Assembly (NCBI RefSeq): GCF_000325705.1
Contig: NC_019904.1
Coordinates: forward strand, 4,590,001-4,654,000
Reading direction: 5' to 3'
Origin: Echinicola vietnamensis DSM 17526
GTDB taxonomy: Bacteria; Bacteroidota; Bacteroidia; Cytophagales; Cyclobacteriaceae
DNA: 64,000 nucleotides
How positions within the stretch are numbered: position 1 is the first letter of the stretch; each line of letters starts with the position of its first letter. The position numbers and the translations under genes were made by a program. Shown in pieces: positions 25,247-34,269 of the stretch. The notes beneath the pieces are model-generated. The model did not search any database and was not told where the DNA came from. It saw nothing but the letters and a program-made list of their open reading frames with translations.

Positions 25247-26347
25247 TCAAGCTTTATTAAAAAATCGTTGAACCTCTTCACAAACGTACCTAACCTCATC
25301 CTCTCTGAGATAAGGATGTAAGGGAAGCGAAAGGGTGGTTTTCCCGATCCGGGCGGCCACTGGAAATGCATCAATTTCCCCAAAAGGCTTCATAGCCGGC
25401 ACAGGAAGCGGGTAATGAATGGCCGTTCCAATCCCCTTTTTGGACAAGCATTCCTTAAGGGCATCCCGCTGGTTTGTCTGGATGGTAAAAAGGTGAGCAT
25501 TATGGTTCTCCTGAAGGATACTGGACGGTACCTTGATTCCTTTAAGGTGCTGCAAATGGTCAAGGTAAAGCTTTGCCAAGGCCTTTCGCCTTTGCTGCCA
25601 AGGCGTAAAATAGGACAGCTTCACGTTCAGAAAAGCAGCCTGAAGGGTGTCGATCCGACTGTTCCGGCCAATAAGCTCATGCACGTCCCGCTGGGGCTGA
25701 CCATGGTTCAATAACAACCGTAGTCTTTCCGATAGTCCCCCATCATGACTTGTCAGCATCCCAGCCTCGCCCAGTGCCCCCAAGTTTTTGGTGGGATAAA
25801 AGCTAAAGCAACCTATATCACCATAAGCCCCGGCACTTTTGCCTCCTTGGAAAGCGCCAAAGGCTTGTGCAGCATCTTCTATCACTTTGATTCCAGTCTT
25901 TTGGGCTATCGCTGCAAGTGACTTCATATCCATCATCTTCCCGTACAGGTGCACTGGGATCACTGCCTTGGTATTTGGGGAGATGACCGAGGGAAGAAGG
26001 GTCAAATCCATCAAGCCATCGGCATCCACATCACAAAAAACCAGGTTGGCTCCCACCATTTTTACCACTTCTGCAGTGGACACCCAGGTCAATGCCGGCA
26101 CGATCACCTCATCACCAGGCCCTACTTCCAAGGCCCTCAAGGCCAATTCCAAGGCATCGGTGCCATTGGCACAGGGAATGGCGTAAGGAACCTTTAAAAA
26201 CTCCTGCATGGAGGACGCCAATACCTCGACTTCCTCACCCCCGGAAAACAGTCCCTTTTCCAGCAGCGCCGCAAACTTCGCCTTCAGCTCATCAGCCAGA
26301 TCCCGGTGCATGGGGGCCAGTTCAAGAAATGGTATCGATCTGCTCAT
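25247..26347 (-). CDS. DegT/DnrJ/EryC1/StrS-family sugar aminotransferase
   Basis: This 366-residue fold-type I PLP enzyme has K187 in FSFYPTKNLG as the Schiff-base lysine, and D158 in IEDAAQAFGA contacts the PLP ring. CANGTDALELAL is the family phosphate-binding block. Such enzymes convert keto-sugar nucleotides to amino sugars for surface glycans. The ATG overlaps the end of the next upstream gene by 26 bases, so it is coupled to the GT4 gene. Confidence 0.9.
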   Translation of the reverse strand: MSRSIPFLELAPMHRDLADELKAKFAALLEKGLFSGGEEVEVLASSMQEFLKVPYAIPCANGTDALELALRALEVGPGDEVIVPALTWVSTAEVVKMVGANLVFCDVDADGLMDLTLLPSVISPNTKAVIPVHLYGKMMDMKSLAAIAQKTGIKVIEDAAQAFGAFQGGKSAGAYGDIGCFSFYPTKNLGALGEAGMLTSHDGGLSERLRLLLNHGQPQRDVHELIGRNSRIDTLQAAFLNVKLSYFTPWQQRRKALAKLYLDHLQHLKGIKVPSSILQENHNAHLFTIQTNQRDALKECLSKKGIGTAIHYPLPVPAMKPFGEIDAFPVAARIGKTTLSLPLHPYLREDEVRYVCEEVQRFFNKA

Positions 26348-27632
26348 TTAGCAATTGGGCTAATTTTTTGGTCAATGTTTTGCGTTCAAACCGTGAAATG
26401 TCACGGCTTCCTCCCTGGGACCGTGAGGCATTGGCCTGGTCCGAAAGGTAAGCTTCCACTTCCTGGACGGCCTCATGAGAAAACACCCGCCCTGCCCCGG
26501 CTTCAGAAATGATTTTGGCTGCATCTCCCATCGGATCCCCCAAGGCGATAATGGTTCTCCCTGTGGCAATGTACTCAAATAATTTTCCGGGAATATTTCC
26601 CTTGGCGTTCTTGGTGTTGGTGAGGATCAACAGCAGCATGTCTGCTCGTTCATAAAAAGAAAAAACTTGCTCATGGGGCACATATCCGGCAAACTCCACA
26701 TGCTGCGACAACCAGTTGTCTTCTTCGATAACATGGGTCACCTTCTCACTGACATGTCCCACAAAGGTCAATTTCACCCCCCGCTTCGCATGCATAAAAG
26801 CCTGCTTGAATGCTTTCAAAAATGGAATGGGATTACGTATCGCATCAATGATGCCCGTATAGACAATTTCAAAATCTCCACCCGTTTCCTTTTCTTGCTT
26901 AAAGCCGCTAGGAAGATCGGTAGAATCAAAACCATTGGTGATCAAGTCGATGTCGCGGTGGGCTATTTTCTGGAGTTCGTCCTGAAACGTAGGGGAAATG
27001 GTCACCACTTTTTCTGCTTCCCTAAAAACGGATCTTTCCAGCTTTTCATGCCGCTTTCTGATGGACTTCATCATGGGAAGGGTATCCAAAAACTCCCACG
27101 TGGACCACGGATCCCTAAAATCGGCAATCCAAGGAAGTCCCGTCTTCCGCTTCAGGTTCCTGCCGATCAGGTGCATGCTGTGGGGAGGGCCTGTGGTAAT
27201 GATCGCCTTTATGCCATTCTTGTTTATCACTTCTTCCAAAAACTCCACGGAGGGCTTTACCCAAAACACCCTCGGATCAGGCACGATGGCATTGGCGCGC
27301 AGCCAAATGGCCGTCTGGTCAAACCAATTCTTTTTCCGCTTTTCGATCAATTTGGAAGGATCGGCTGCTTTTCCTTCCTTTTTCTTCTTCAAGAATCGAA
27401 ACACGCCATAGGGCTCCCAAATCGGAAACTTGATGACTTCCCAATGGGGAGACACCTCTTTCTGCATGGTCTCATCTTTTAGATCAAAATCAGGATTCTC
27501 CGGTGTAAAGATCACTGGCTCCCAGCCAAATTCCGGTAAATACTTCGAAAATTTCAACCATCGCTGAACACCAGACCCTGCACTTGGTGGCCAATAATAG
27601 GTAATGATCAACACCTTATTTTTGTTCTCCAT
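26322..27632 (-). CDS. Glycosyltransferase family 4
   Basis: The 436-residue GT-B protein begins VLIITYYWPPSAGSGVQRWLKF, the usual N-terminal strand and loop of this subfamily. FEIVYTGII and NIPGKLFEYIATGRTIIAL are the C-terminal nucleotide-sugar site, with the EX7E region at KLFEYIATG. It acts on glycan precursors in the cytoplasm. It is transcribed with the DegT gene that follows. Confidence 0.88.
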   Translation of the reverse strand: MENKNKVLIITYYWPPSAGSGVQRWLKFSKYLPEFGWEPVIFTPENPDFDLKDETMQKEVSPHWEVIKFPIWEPYGVFRFLKKKKEGKAADPSKLIEKRKKNWFDQTAIWLRANAIVPDPRVFWVKPSVEFLEEVINKNGIKAIITTGPPHSMHLIGRNLKRKTGLPWIADFRDPWSTWEFLDTLPMMKSIRKRHEKLERSVFREAEKVVTISPTFQDELQKIAHRDIDLITNGFDSTDLPSGFKQEKETGGDFEIVYTGIIDAIRNPIPFLKAFKQAFMHAKRGVKLTFVGHVSEKVTHVIEEDNWLSQHVEFAGYVPHEQVFSFYERADMLLLILTNTKNAKGNIPGKLFEYIATGRTIIALGDPMGDAAKIISEAGAGRVFSHEAVQEVEAYLSDQANASRSQGGSRDISRFERKTLTKKLAQLLNEQIDTIS

Positions 27633-27820
27633 GGCATAAAGATAGAAAGGATAATGAAGATTAAAGCTTGAAAAACACTAAAAACTATGATGAAATATGA
27701 TACGCAAAGGGCTTAGGTTGGGCGATTTTTAATCAATTTGGCTTAAGAACCTTTTTGCCTTAACAGCAGATAAAAGCTATCAAAAAAATCACCTTTAAAT
27801 TAGGGCCTTGCAAGCATCCA

Positions 27821-28975
27821 TCACTTCTTCTCCATCAAGCTTTGGTATTTTTCCAACAGCAGGGCATGCATCTTCTTGCGGTCGAAATGCGCTACCACCT
27901 CTTTATGCAGCGCATCCGCCAGTAGCTGCATGCTTTCCCGTTTGACAAAAGCAAATTCCAAAGCATCCTTCAGCACAGATACGCTTTTTACGGGGAATAC
28001 CAACCCTGTTTTCTTATTCTGTACAAGATCACTACTGCCGGGAATATCAGAACAGATCACCGGCACTTGCATGGCTCCAGCTTCCAAAATCACATTGGGG
28101 AAGCCCTCTCGGTGAGATGCATGCACGAGCACATCGGATATGGCCATATAATGCTCCACATGATCTGACCAGCTGACTTGCACTATTCTGGGATGATCGG
28201 CTATCTTCCTGACGATATCCTCATCCAATGGATCCAAGTGCTGTTCATAATCTCCCAACAACACCAGCTTGGACTTATTTACTATCCGGGATTTAAGAAA
28301 GGCCTCCACCAATTCTTGAATGCCTTTATCCTTCACCAACCTGCCCACGGCCAAAATGATAAAGTCACTTTCCCCGGGCATTACACGCATTGTCGCTGCC
28401 ACCAAATGGTTTTCCTTAAGATTTTCACGGCTAAATCGTGCGATATCCACGCCATTGGAAGAACCATTTCCCAAAACCTCCAGCTTTTCCGGGCGTGCAA
28501 GCTGCTCTTTTTCGATAAATGCCTTTAGCGAATGGGCGTTAGGCCAGACATGAGTGGCATATTTAAATGTCCAACGTTCGGCATTTTCCAACATTTTACG
28601 CTTATTGTCCTTGGTCACCACATAGGGCAATCCAGCTACCGTATGGATGCGGATCTTTATTCCCGCAAGTTTGGCAGCGATCATGCCCAAAAGGCCAGCT
28701 TTAGGCGTATGGGTATGGACAATATCCGGTTGCTCCACTTTCAAAAATTGATATAATTTCCAAAGGCATACCAGGTCCTGCAAGGGAGTGATTTGACGGG
28801 TAAATGGAATGCTGTGGTGCTCACACCCTTCCTTAGCGGTGACTTCATTGACTTCTTTTCCATCTGCACTCACCATCTGCACATCCCAACCTGCCGCTTT
28901 CATGTATTTCATTTGACCGGAAAGCAGCAATTTAAGGGAAAGCGGAACAGTGGTAATTCGTATCAGCTTTGGCAT
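27821..28975 (-). CDS. Glycosyltransferase family 4
   Basis: The 384-residue GT-B enzyme begins LIRITTVPLSLKLLLSGQMKYM, as in WbpH/PglA-like transferases of O-antigen synthesis. HTHTPKAGLLGMIAAKLAGI and ASHREGFPNVILEAGAMQVPV (the EX7E motif) are the acceptor and donor site blocks. It is separated from the downstream GT4 gene by 188 bases and has its own promoter element at 28996-29003. It probably adds an early sugar to the lipid-linked glycan. Confidence 0.88.
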   Translation of the reverse strand: MPKLIRITTVPLSLKLLLSGQMKYMKAAGWDVQMVSADGKEVNEVTAKEGCEHHSIPFTRQITPLQDLVCLWKLYQFLKVEQPDIVHTHTPKAGLLGMIAAKLAGIKIRIHTVAGLPYVVTKDNKRKMLENAERWTFKYATHVWPNAHSLKAFIEKEQLARPEKLEVLGNGSSNGVDIARFSRENLKENHLVAATMRVMPGESDFIILAVGRLVKDKGIQELVEAFLKSRIVNKSKLVLLGDYEQHLDPLDEDIVRKIADHPRIVQVSWSDHVEHYMAISDVLVHASHREGFPNVILEAGAMQVPVICSDIPGSSDLVQNKKTGLVFPVKSVSVLKDALEFAFVKRESMQLLADALHKEVVAHFDRKKMHALLLEKYQSLMEKK

Positions 28976-28995
28976 GAACTTTTACTTTAAAAGCA

Positions 28996-29003
28996 CAAAT
29001 ATA
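28996..29003 (-). promoter_or_regulatory. Candidate -7 element (TATATTTG) of the GT4 gene
   Basis: On the minus strand this is a perfect TAnnTTTG match, 20 bases before the start codon at 28975. A convincing -33 TTTG is not seen, but the upstream region is AT-rich. Confidence 0.4.
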
Positions 29004-29104
29004 AACCTAAAAAATGAAGGAATATATTTTAATAGGTGAATAATAACTACAACAAAAATGACTCCCTCAAATATGTTACCAAAGAGCAAAAAACAATTAT
29101 AAAA

Positions 29105-29133
29105 GATGGACAGGTGTAAAAAACCTGCCCATC
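29105..29133 (-). terminator. Hairpin downstream of the FAD/Fe-S dehydrogenase gene
   Basis: GATGGACAGGT (29105-29115) pairs with ACCTGCCCATC (29123-29133), 11 bp with one mismatch. On the minus strand the stem is followed by a T-rich stretch. It lies 6 bases past the stop codon. Confidence 0.5.
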
Positions 29134-29139
29134 AAACCC

Positions 29140-32088
29140 TTACAGGCCTGCTGCATCAAACAGCACTTCTACCGGATGGAGGGCCTTTCTGCCCGTCCCG
29201 TCCGCAATCTGATGCCTACAACTGGTACCGGGAGCGGCCACCACGGTAGCCTTATCGGCTTTGCGAATGGTTGGGAACAGCACCAATTCCCCAACATTCA
29301 TACTTACCTCATAATGTTCTTCTTCATAACCAAACGACCCCGCCATACCACAACAACCAGAAGGAATCGTTTCCAAGGTGTAATTCTCGGGCAACGTCAA
29401 CAGCTTCTGCGTAAAGGAAACGGAAGAAAGGGACTTTTGGTGGCAGTGACCATGGAGCAAAACCTTTTTATGGGCTTTGGTAAATTGGTCTGCTGAAATG
29501 TTGCCACGCATGGCCTCCTTGGCCAAAAACTCATCTACCATCATGCTGTGACGTTTTAATTTCTTTGCATCCTCCACCAAATACTTATCTACCAAACGAG
29601 GATACTCATCTTTGAAGGTCAAGATGGCAGAAGGCTCTACCCCTACCAAAGGTTCGTCCAGCGTCACTTTATCCTTGAATAGTTGGACATTTTGATTGGC
29701 CAGCTTTTTTGCCCGGTCAAGAAGCCCTTTGGATATGGCCCCTCGCCCACTTTCCGGATGATCTGCCAGTTTCACCTCATAGCCCAGGTGGTGCAAAAGT
29801 TGGATGGCTTTGATACCGATTTCGGTATCATTGAAATTGGTAAACTCATCACAAAAAAAGTGGACAGCACCAACTTTCTTGGAAGGAGCGGGCAAGTTAC
29901 CATAGTGCTTATTGTACCATTTTCGGAGGTTTACCTTGGCAATGGTGGGCAATTGTCGCTTTTCAGCCACCCCAAGGACTTTTTTCATCATATTCCCTGT
30001 AGCCTTATTGGTCATCAGGAAATTGGTCATTCCCGGCACCAAACTGCCCAATTCATTCAGGTTATTGATATAGGCAAAGGCCTTGCTCCGCAAAGGAATG
30101 CCGTGGGTCTTGTGGTATTGATGCAGAAATTCCGCTTTCAAGCTGGACATGTCCACATTGGAAGGGCATTCGGAGGTACAGCCCTTACAGGACAGACACA
30201 GGTCCATTACTTCCTTGATCTCAGGATGGTCAAAGGGGTTGGGTTGGGTGTTTTTGGTCAAGAACTCCCGCAAGGTATTGGCCCGGCCGCGGGTAGTATC
30301 CCGCTCATTTTTGGTGGCCATATAACTCGGACACATGGTCCCTCCGGAAACGGGTAATTTCCGACAATCACCAGACCCATTGCATTTTTCTGCTGCCCGT
30401 AATATTCCGCCCACATGGCCAAAATCCATCGTCGTCTCAAACTCCGGAGTGACCATGTCCCGTTCATAGCGCAAAAAGCTGTTCATCGGGGCGGTATCCA
30501 CAATTTTTCCAGGATTAAAGATGGCATTGGGATCCCAGGATTGCTTGATTCTGCGGAAGAGCTGATAGTTTTCTTCTCCCACCATGATGGGGATAAAGGC
30601 AGCCCTTACCCTGCCGTCACCATGCTCGCCACTGAGTGAACCATCATATTTTTTCACCAGCTTGGCCACCGCTTCGGTAATTTTATAAAAATCCTCGACA
30701 TCTTCGGATTTTTTCAAATCCAAAATGGGCCGTAGGTGGATTTCACCAGCACCGGCATGGGCATAATGCACCGGCTTCTGACCAAACCCCTTCATGATCT
30801 CCCCAAATTCATCAATAAAATCGGCAAGGTCATCGATATCCACGGCGGTATCTTCAATACACGCCACGGCCTTACGGTCTCCCGGAATATTGGCGAGCAA
30901 GCCAAGTCCCGCACTTCGGAGTGTCCAGACATTTTTGGTCCGCTCCCCGGTAATGATCGGATAGGCATAGCCCAACCCAGCGGCCTTCATGGCGTCAATC
31001 ATTTTTTGGGCTTGACCGAGCGCTCCCTCTTCGGTCTCGTCTCTAAACTCCACCATCAGAATCCCTTCTGGATCGCCTTCGACGAAATAACGGTTTTTGC
31101 TTTGCTCAATATTCTCTTTGGTACAGTCAAGAATGATCTTATCCATCAACTCACAAGCGGTCGGAAAATGCTTCATCGCAAGCTGCGTGGCCTTCATGGA
31201 TTCGTGAATGGTCCCAAAGTGCGCAGCCACTACCACGTCCTTGGGCGCGGGAAGTGGATCCAGGTGAATTTTGATCTCGGTCGTAAAGGCTAGCGTTCCT
31301 TCCGAACCGCACAGCAGCTTACAAAAATCAAAGGCGGTATCATGCTCTGAAAAAACTGCTGTTTCCAGCAGATAGTCCACTGCATATCCTGTATTCCGCC
31401 GTTGTATGGATGGTTTTGGAAACTGCTTTCGGATGTTTTCTTGCTGCTCGGGCTGACTGAGCTCATGGTATATCTCCCGATACAACTTCCCCTCCAGCGT
31501 CTCCAGTTTTTTCTTTTCTTCAAACTCCGCTTTGGAAAGCGCACGAAAGGTCACCTCTGAGCCATCACTCAAGATGGTCTGAAGCTCAAGGGTGTGTTCC
31601 CTTGTGGACCCATAAATAATAGAAGTGGTACCGCAAGAGTTGTTTCCCACCATCCCACCGATCATTGCCCTGTTTGCCGTCGAGGTAACAGGACTGAAGA
31701 AATATCCATGGGGTTTCAAGAAAGCATTGAGCTCATCCCTCACCACTCCGGGCTGCACGCGTACCCAACCTTCTTCTTTGTTGAATTCCAGAATCTTGGT
31801 GAAATACTTGGACACGTCCACCACGATACCATCTCCTACACACTGTCCTGCCAGTGAAGTCCCCGCTGTACGAGGAATAAGGGAAGTTTTATGGGTATTG
31901 GCAAAATGGATAAGCTTTTTGATATCTCCTTTGGTCTTCGGCATGGCCACTGCCAAAGGCATTTCCCTGTAAACGGAGGCATCCGTGGCATACAGGGTTT
32001 TCATCAATTGATCGTAATAAAAATCACCTTCCAATTCTTTGGCTAAACCTACCAAAAAAGGTGACAAATTCGCTGGTTTGTTCGACAT
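29140..32088 (-). CDS. FAD-linked oxidase/Fe-S dehydrogenase (D-lactate or 2-hydroxyacid type)
   Basis: This 982-residue fusion has, in order, an FAD-binding PCMH domain (PRTAGTSLAGQCVGDGIVVD and GNNSCGTTSI), an FAD-oxidase C-terminal domain with SGEHGDGRVR, a 4Fe-4S region (C631-LSC634-KGC637-TSEC641-P) and a C-terminal CCG domain (GHCHQKSL, SGCCGMAGSFG). An extra Cys-rich block CNGSGDCRKL precedes the ferredoxin motif. This order matches YdiJ/Dld-type enzymes that oxidise D-lactate or D-2-hydroxyglutarate and pass electrons to the quinone pool. The exact substrate cannot be told. It stands alone. Confidence 0.87.
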   Translation of the reverse strand: MSNKPANLSPFLVGLAKELEGDFYYDQLMKTLYATDASVYREMPLAVAMPKTKGDIKKLIHFANTHKTSLIPRTAGTSLAGQCVGDGIVVDVSKYFTKILEFNKEEGWVRVQPGVVRDELNAFLKPHGYFFSPVTSTANRAMIGGMVGNNSCGTTSIIYGSTREHTLELQTILSDGSEVTFRALSKAEFEEKKKLETLEGKLYREIYHELSQPEQQENIRKQFPKPSIQRRNTGYAVDYLLETAVFSEHDTAFDFCKLLCGSEGTLAFTTEIKIHLDPLPAPKDVVVAAHFGTIHESMKATQLAMKHFPTACELMDKIILDCTKENIEQSKNRYFVEGDPEGILMVEFRDETEEGALGQAQKMIDAMKAAGLGYAYPIITGERTKNVWTLRSAGLGLLANIPGDRKAVACIEDTAVDIDDLADFIDEFGEIMKGFGQKPVHYAHAGAGEIHLRPILDLKKSEDVEDFYKITEAVAKLVKKYDGSLSGEHGDGRVRAAFIPIMVGEENYQLFRRIKQSWDPNAIFNPGKIVDTAPMNSFLRYERDMVTPEFETTMDFGHVGGILRAAEKCNGSGDCRKLPVSGGTMCPSYMATKNERDTTRGRANTLREFLTKNTQPNPFDHPEIKEVMDLCLSCKGCTSECPSNVDMSSLKAEFLHQYHKTHGIPLRSKAFAYINNLNELGSLVPGMTNFLMTNKATGNMMKKVLGVAEKRQLPTIAKVNLRKWYNKHYGNLPAPSKKVGAVHFFCDEFTNFNDTEIGIKAIQLLHHLGYEVKLADHPESGRGAISKGLLDRAKKLANQNVQLFKDKVTLDEPLVGVEPSAILTFKDEYPRLVDKYLVEDAKKLKRHSMMVDEFLAKEAMRGNISADQFTKAHKKVLLHGHCHQKSLSSVSFTQKLLTLPENYTLETIPSGCCGMAGSFGYEEEHYEVSMNVGELVLFPTIRKADKATVVAAPGTSCRHQIADGTGRKALHPVEVLFDAAGL

Positions 32089-32224
32089 GCCATAAAATTA
32101 AAACAGTTCGTCCAACTAATAAATAATAAAATGAAATATCTGTTGAAAAAATGTCATCCTTCCTCCGTAAATGACCAATATACCGCTGATCTTGGAATCT
32201 GAAATGGATACCCCTTGAAGGAGG

Positions 32225-33574
32225 CTAGGATACCTTATCAGCAGATTTAACGGATTCGGCGTCTTTAACCAATTTCTGATATCGCTCCTCCAAGTCTTGG
32301 AAATCATTCCGTTCCCCAAAGTGTTCCTTTCCTGCCTGTCGAATCATTTTAGCATGCTTTAAGATTACTTTTTTGTGCTCAGGCCGCTGGGAAAGGGTGT
32401 AGATCGTGACCATGGCATCCATTAAACGGATAAGGACTGCTGGGCTGCTTTGGCCAAACTGCCGGATTTGGTTAAAGGCCACACTGACTACACCATCAAA
32501 ACTCATGGTATTTAAAATCAAGCGAAGCTTCTTTTCTTCATCAAAGCGATATGGCCCGGGAAGGTTCACCGATGTCAGGTAACAAATGGAATCGGTAAGC
32601 TTGTCAATACAGGTAATGGCAGTATAGGGATCATTGACACCGGGGGACAGCGCCCTGGAGGCCACCTCCACCATCTGACGAACAGCAAATTCTGAATCTT
32701 GGGTAGAATTCCGCTTGCTACCTATGAGCATTGCTCCCAATAAGCGTCCTTCAAAGCCTTCCTCCAATTCCTTGTCACCATATACCACAAATACCTCCTG
32801 GCCTTCCACCAAAAAATGCCCGGCATGACTTTGTAATTCAATAAACCCCTCAATTTCCTGTGCCAAACCAATAAGTCTTTGCCTATTAACCACCTGCAAG
32901 TAACCACTTCTGTCTATTTTAAACACCTTCTTGAACAACGCCTTCTCTTTTAGCTGTTCAATTTCCGATTCCGTGATCTCGTGCACTTCTTCTTTGTCCT
33001 CTTCCTTAGGAAATAACCTTTTAAAATTACGGTTAAGGCCACTATTGACATTGGAAACGACTTGGTCGGCTTGGATATTAATGGAAATATGGTGGATAAA
33101 AATCACCAGAAGGAAGATATTGACCAACGCCAAAATAATGGCAAAGCCCACGGAAATGGTTGGCAAAAACTGCACACTGTCACTGGACTTCACCGTACTG
33201 AGCACCACCAAGCAATAGGTAAACGTGGCAATGTAAGACCCTAAGACCACTTGGTTGAGTTTATCATGCATGAAATTTTGCAATAACCTCGGGCCAAATT
33301 GGGATGAGGCCAAGGTCAAGGCCACCAGGGTAATGGAAAAAACGGTTCCTGCCACCCCTATCATCGCCCCAGCCACGGTCGATAAAACACTCCGGGCCGA
33401 ATCTGCGCTACCAATCATAAAATAGCCAAAAACTCCCGTTGGTTTTATGTCTACCGCATCATCCAAAAACACCAGGCCAAATGCCGCTAAAAGCGCACAT
33501 ACAATCAATAAAAGTGGTACAAACCAAAAACTGGATTGCAAATTGGACCAAAAGTAGATAAGTTTTGCCCTCAC
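32225..33574 (-). CDS. DUF2254 membrane protein
   Basis: The 449-residue protein starts with GTG (GTGAGGGCA). There are four hydrophobic segments in the first 160 residues (FWFVPLLLIVCALLAAFGLVF, then around AGTVFSITLVALTLA, YIATFTYCLVVL and SVGFAIILALVNIFLLVIF). A soluble C-terminal region with SPGVNDPYTAITCIDKL, the signature of DUF2254, follows. Function is unknown for the whole family. No partner gene is evident; the dehydrogenase gene follows after 136 bases on the same strand. Confidence 0.83.
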   Translation of the reverse strand: MRAKLIYFWSNLQSSFWFVPLLLIVCALLAAFGLVFLDDAVDIKPTGVFGYFMIGSADSARSVLSTVAGAMIGVAGTVFSITLVALTLASSQFGPRLLQNFMHDKLNQVVLGSYIATFTYCLVVLSTVKSSDSVQFLPTISVGFAIILALVNIFLLVIFIHHISINIQADQVVSNVNSGLNRNFKRLFPKEEDKEEVHEITESEIEQLKEKALFKKVFKIDRSGYLQVVNRQRLIGLAQEIEGFIELQSHAGHFLVEGQEVFVVYGDKELEEGFEGRLLGAMLIGSKRNSTQDSEFAVRQMVEVASRALSPGVNDPYTAITCIDKLTDSICYLTSVNLPGPYRFDEEKKLRLILNTMSFDGVVSVAFNQIRQFGQSSPAVLIRLMDAMVTIYTLSQRPEHKKVILKHAKMIRQAGKEHFGERNDFQDLEERYQKLVKDAESVKSADKVS

Positions 33575-33628
33575 AAGATATAGATTAAGTGGTAATAAAT
33601 TGAATATACGGTTTCCGGAAGAAAATCA

Positions 33629-34000
33629 CTATTTCCCAGGAAGATGAGACAAGATATTCAAGGTCGCCCCATTCGGATCTTTAACAAAAAAACGCCTCAC
33701 GCCCCAACTTTCATCTCGTATATCGTAAACAATGGCATATTGAAATTGCTTTGCCTTACGGTACATGCCGTCCACATCCGAGACCTCCACGGACATAAAC
33801 ACTGCCTCGTTATTAACCGGCAGCCCTCCCTCATGTTCGAAAATGTTGATTTGTGCCAATGGGTTTTCCTTGGAAACAAATGTCATGATCCATCCCAAGT
33901 CCATCGCTTCTTCCATTCCCAAAAAATCAAGATAAAACACCTTCGTAGCTTCCAACTGGTCGGAATAAATGTTTGGAACAATTCTCCTTATGCCTGCCAT
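33629..34000 (-). CDS. VOC-family (glyoxalase/bleomycin-resistance fold) protein
   Basis: This 123-residue single-copy VOC module begins RIVPNIYSDQLEATKVFYLDFLGM and ends with the paired strand motif RFFVKDPNGATLNIL. The in-frame ORF extends to 34087, but MAGIRRIVPNIYS at 34000 is the usual start. VOC proteins bind a metal and act on small electrophiles or sequester drugs; nothing here points to one substrate. Confidence 0.8.
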   Translation of the reverse strand: MAGIRRIVPNIYSDQLEATKVFYLDFLGMEEAMDLGWIMTFVSKENPLAQINIFEHEGGLPVNNEAVFMSVEVSDVDGMYRKAKQFQYAIVYDIRDESWGVRRFFVKDPNGATLNILSHLPGK

Positions 34001-34269
34001 GTCTCTCTTGATCTTCTTGTTATTAAGTTTAATGTAGGAAAATTTACACAAATCGCGCAAACTCATGTAAATTAAAAGACCTATCAACCTTGGATCAAAG
34101 ACTCACACTGCTTTAAAACAAACCAAAAAACCAATATTTACTATAATTTTTAAATAATCAAGTATAGGATTTCATCAAATTTTATGTAATCAACATTTAT
34201 TAATTGAAATTTTGATTAAATTTAAACACCCTAAATTAATTACCCGATTTAAAAACGATTACGGCTCCT

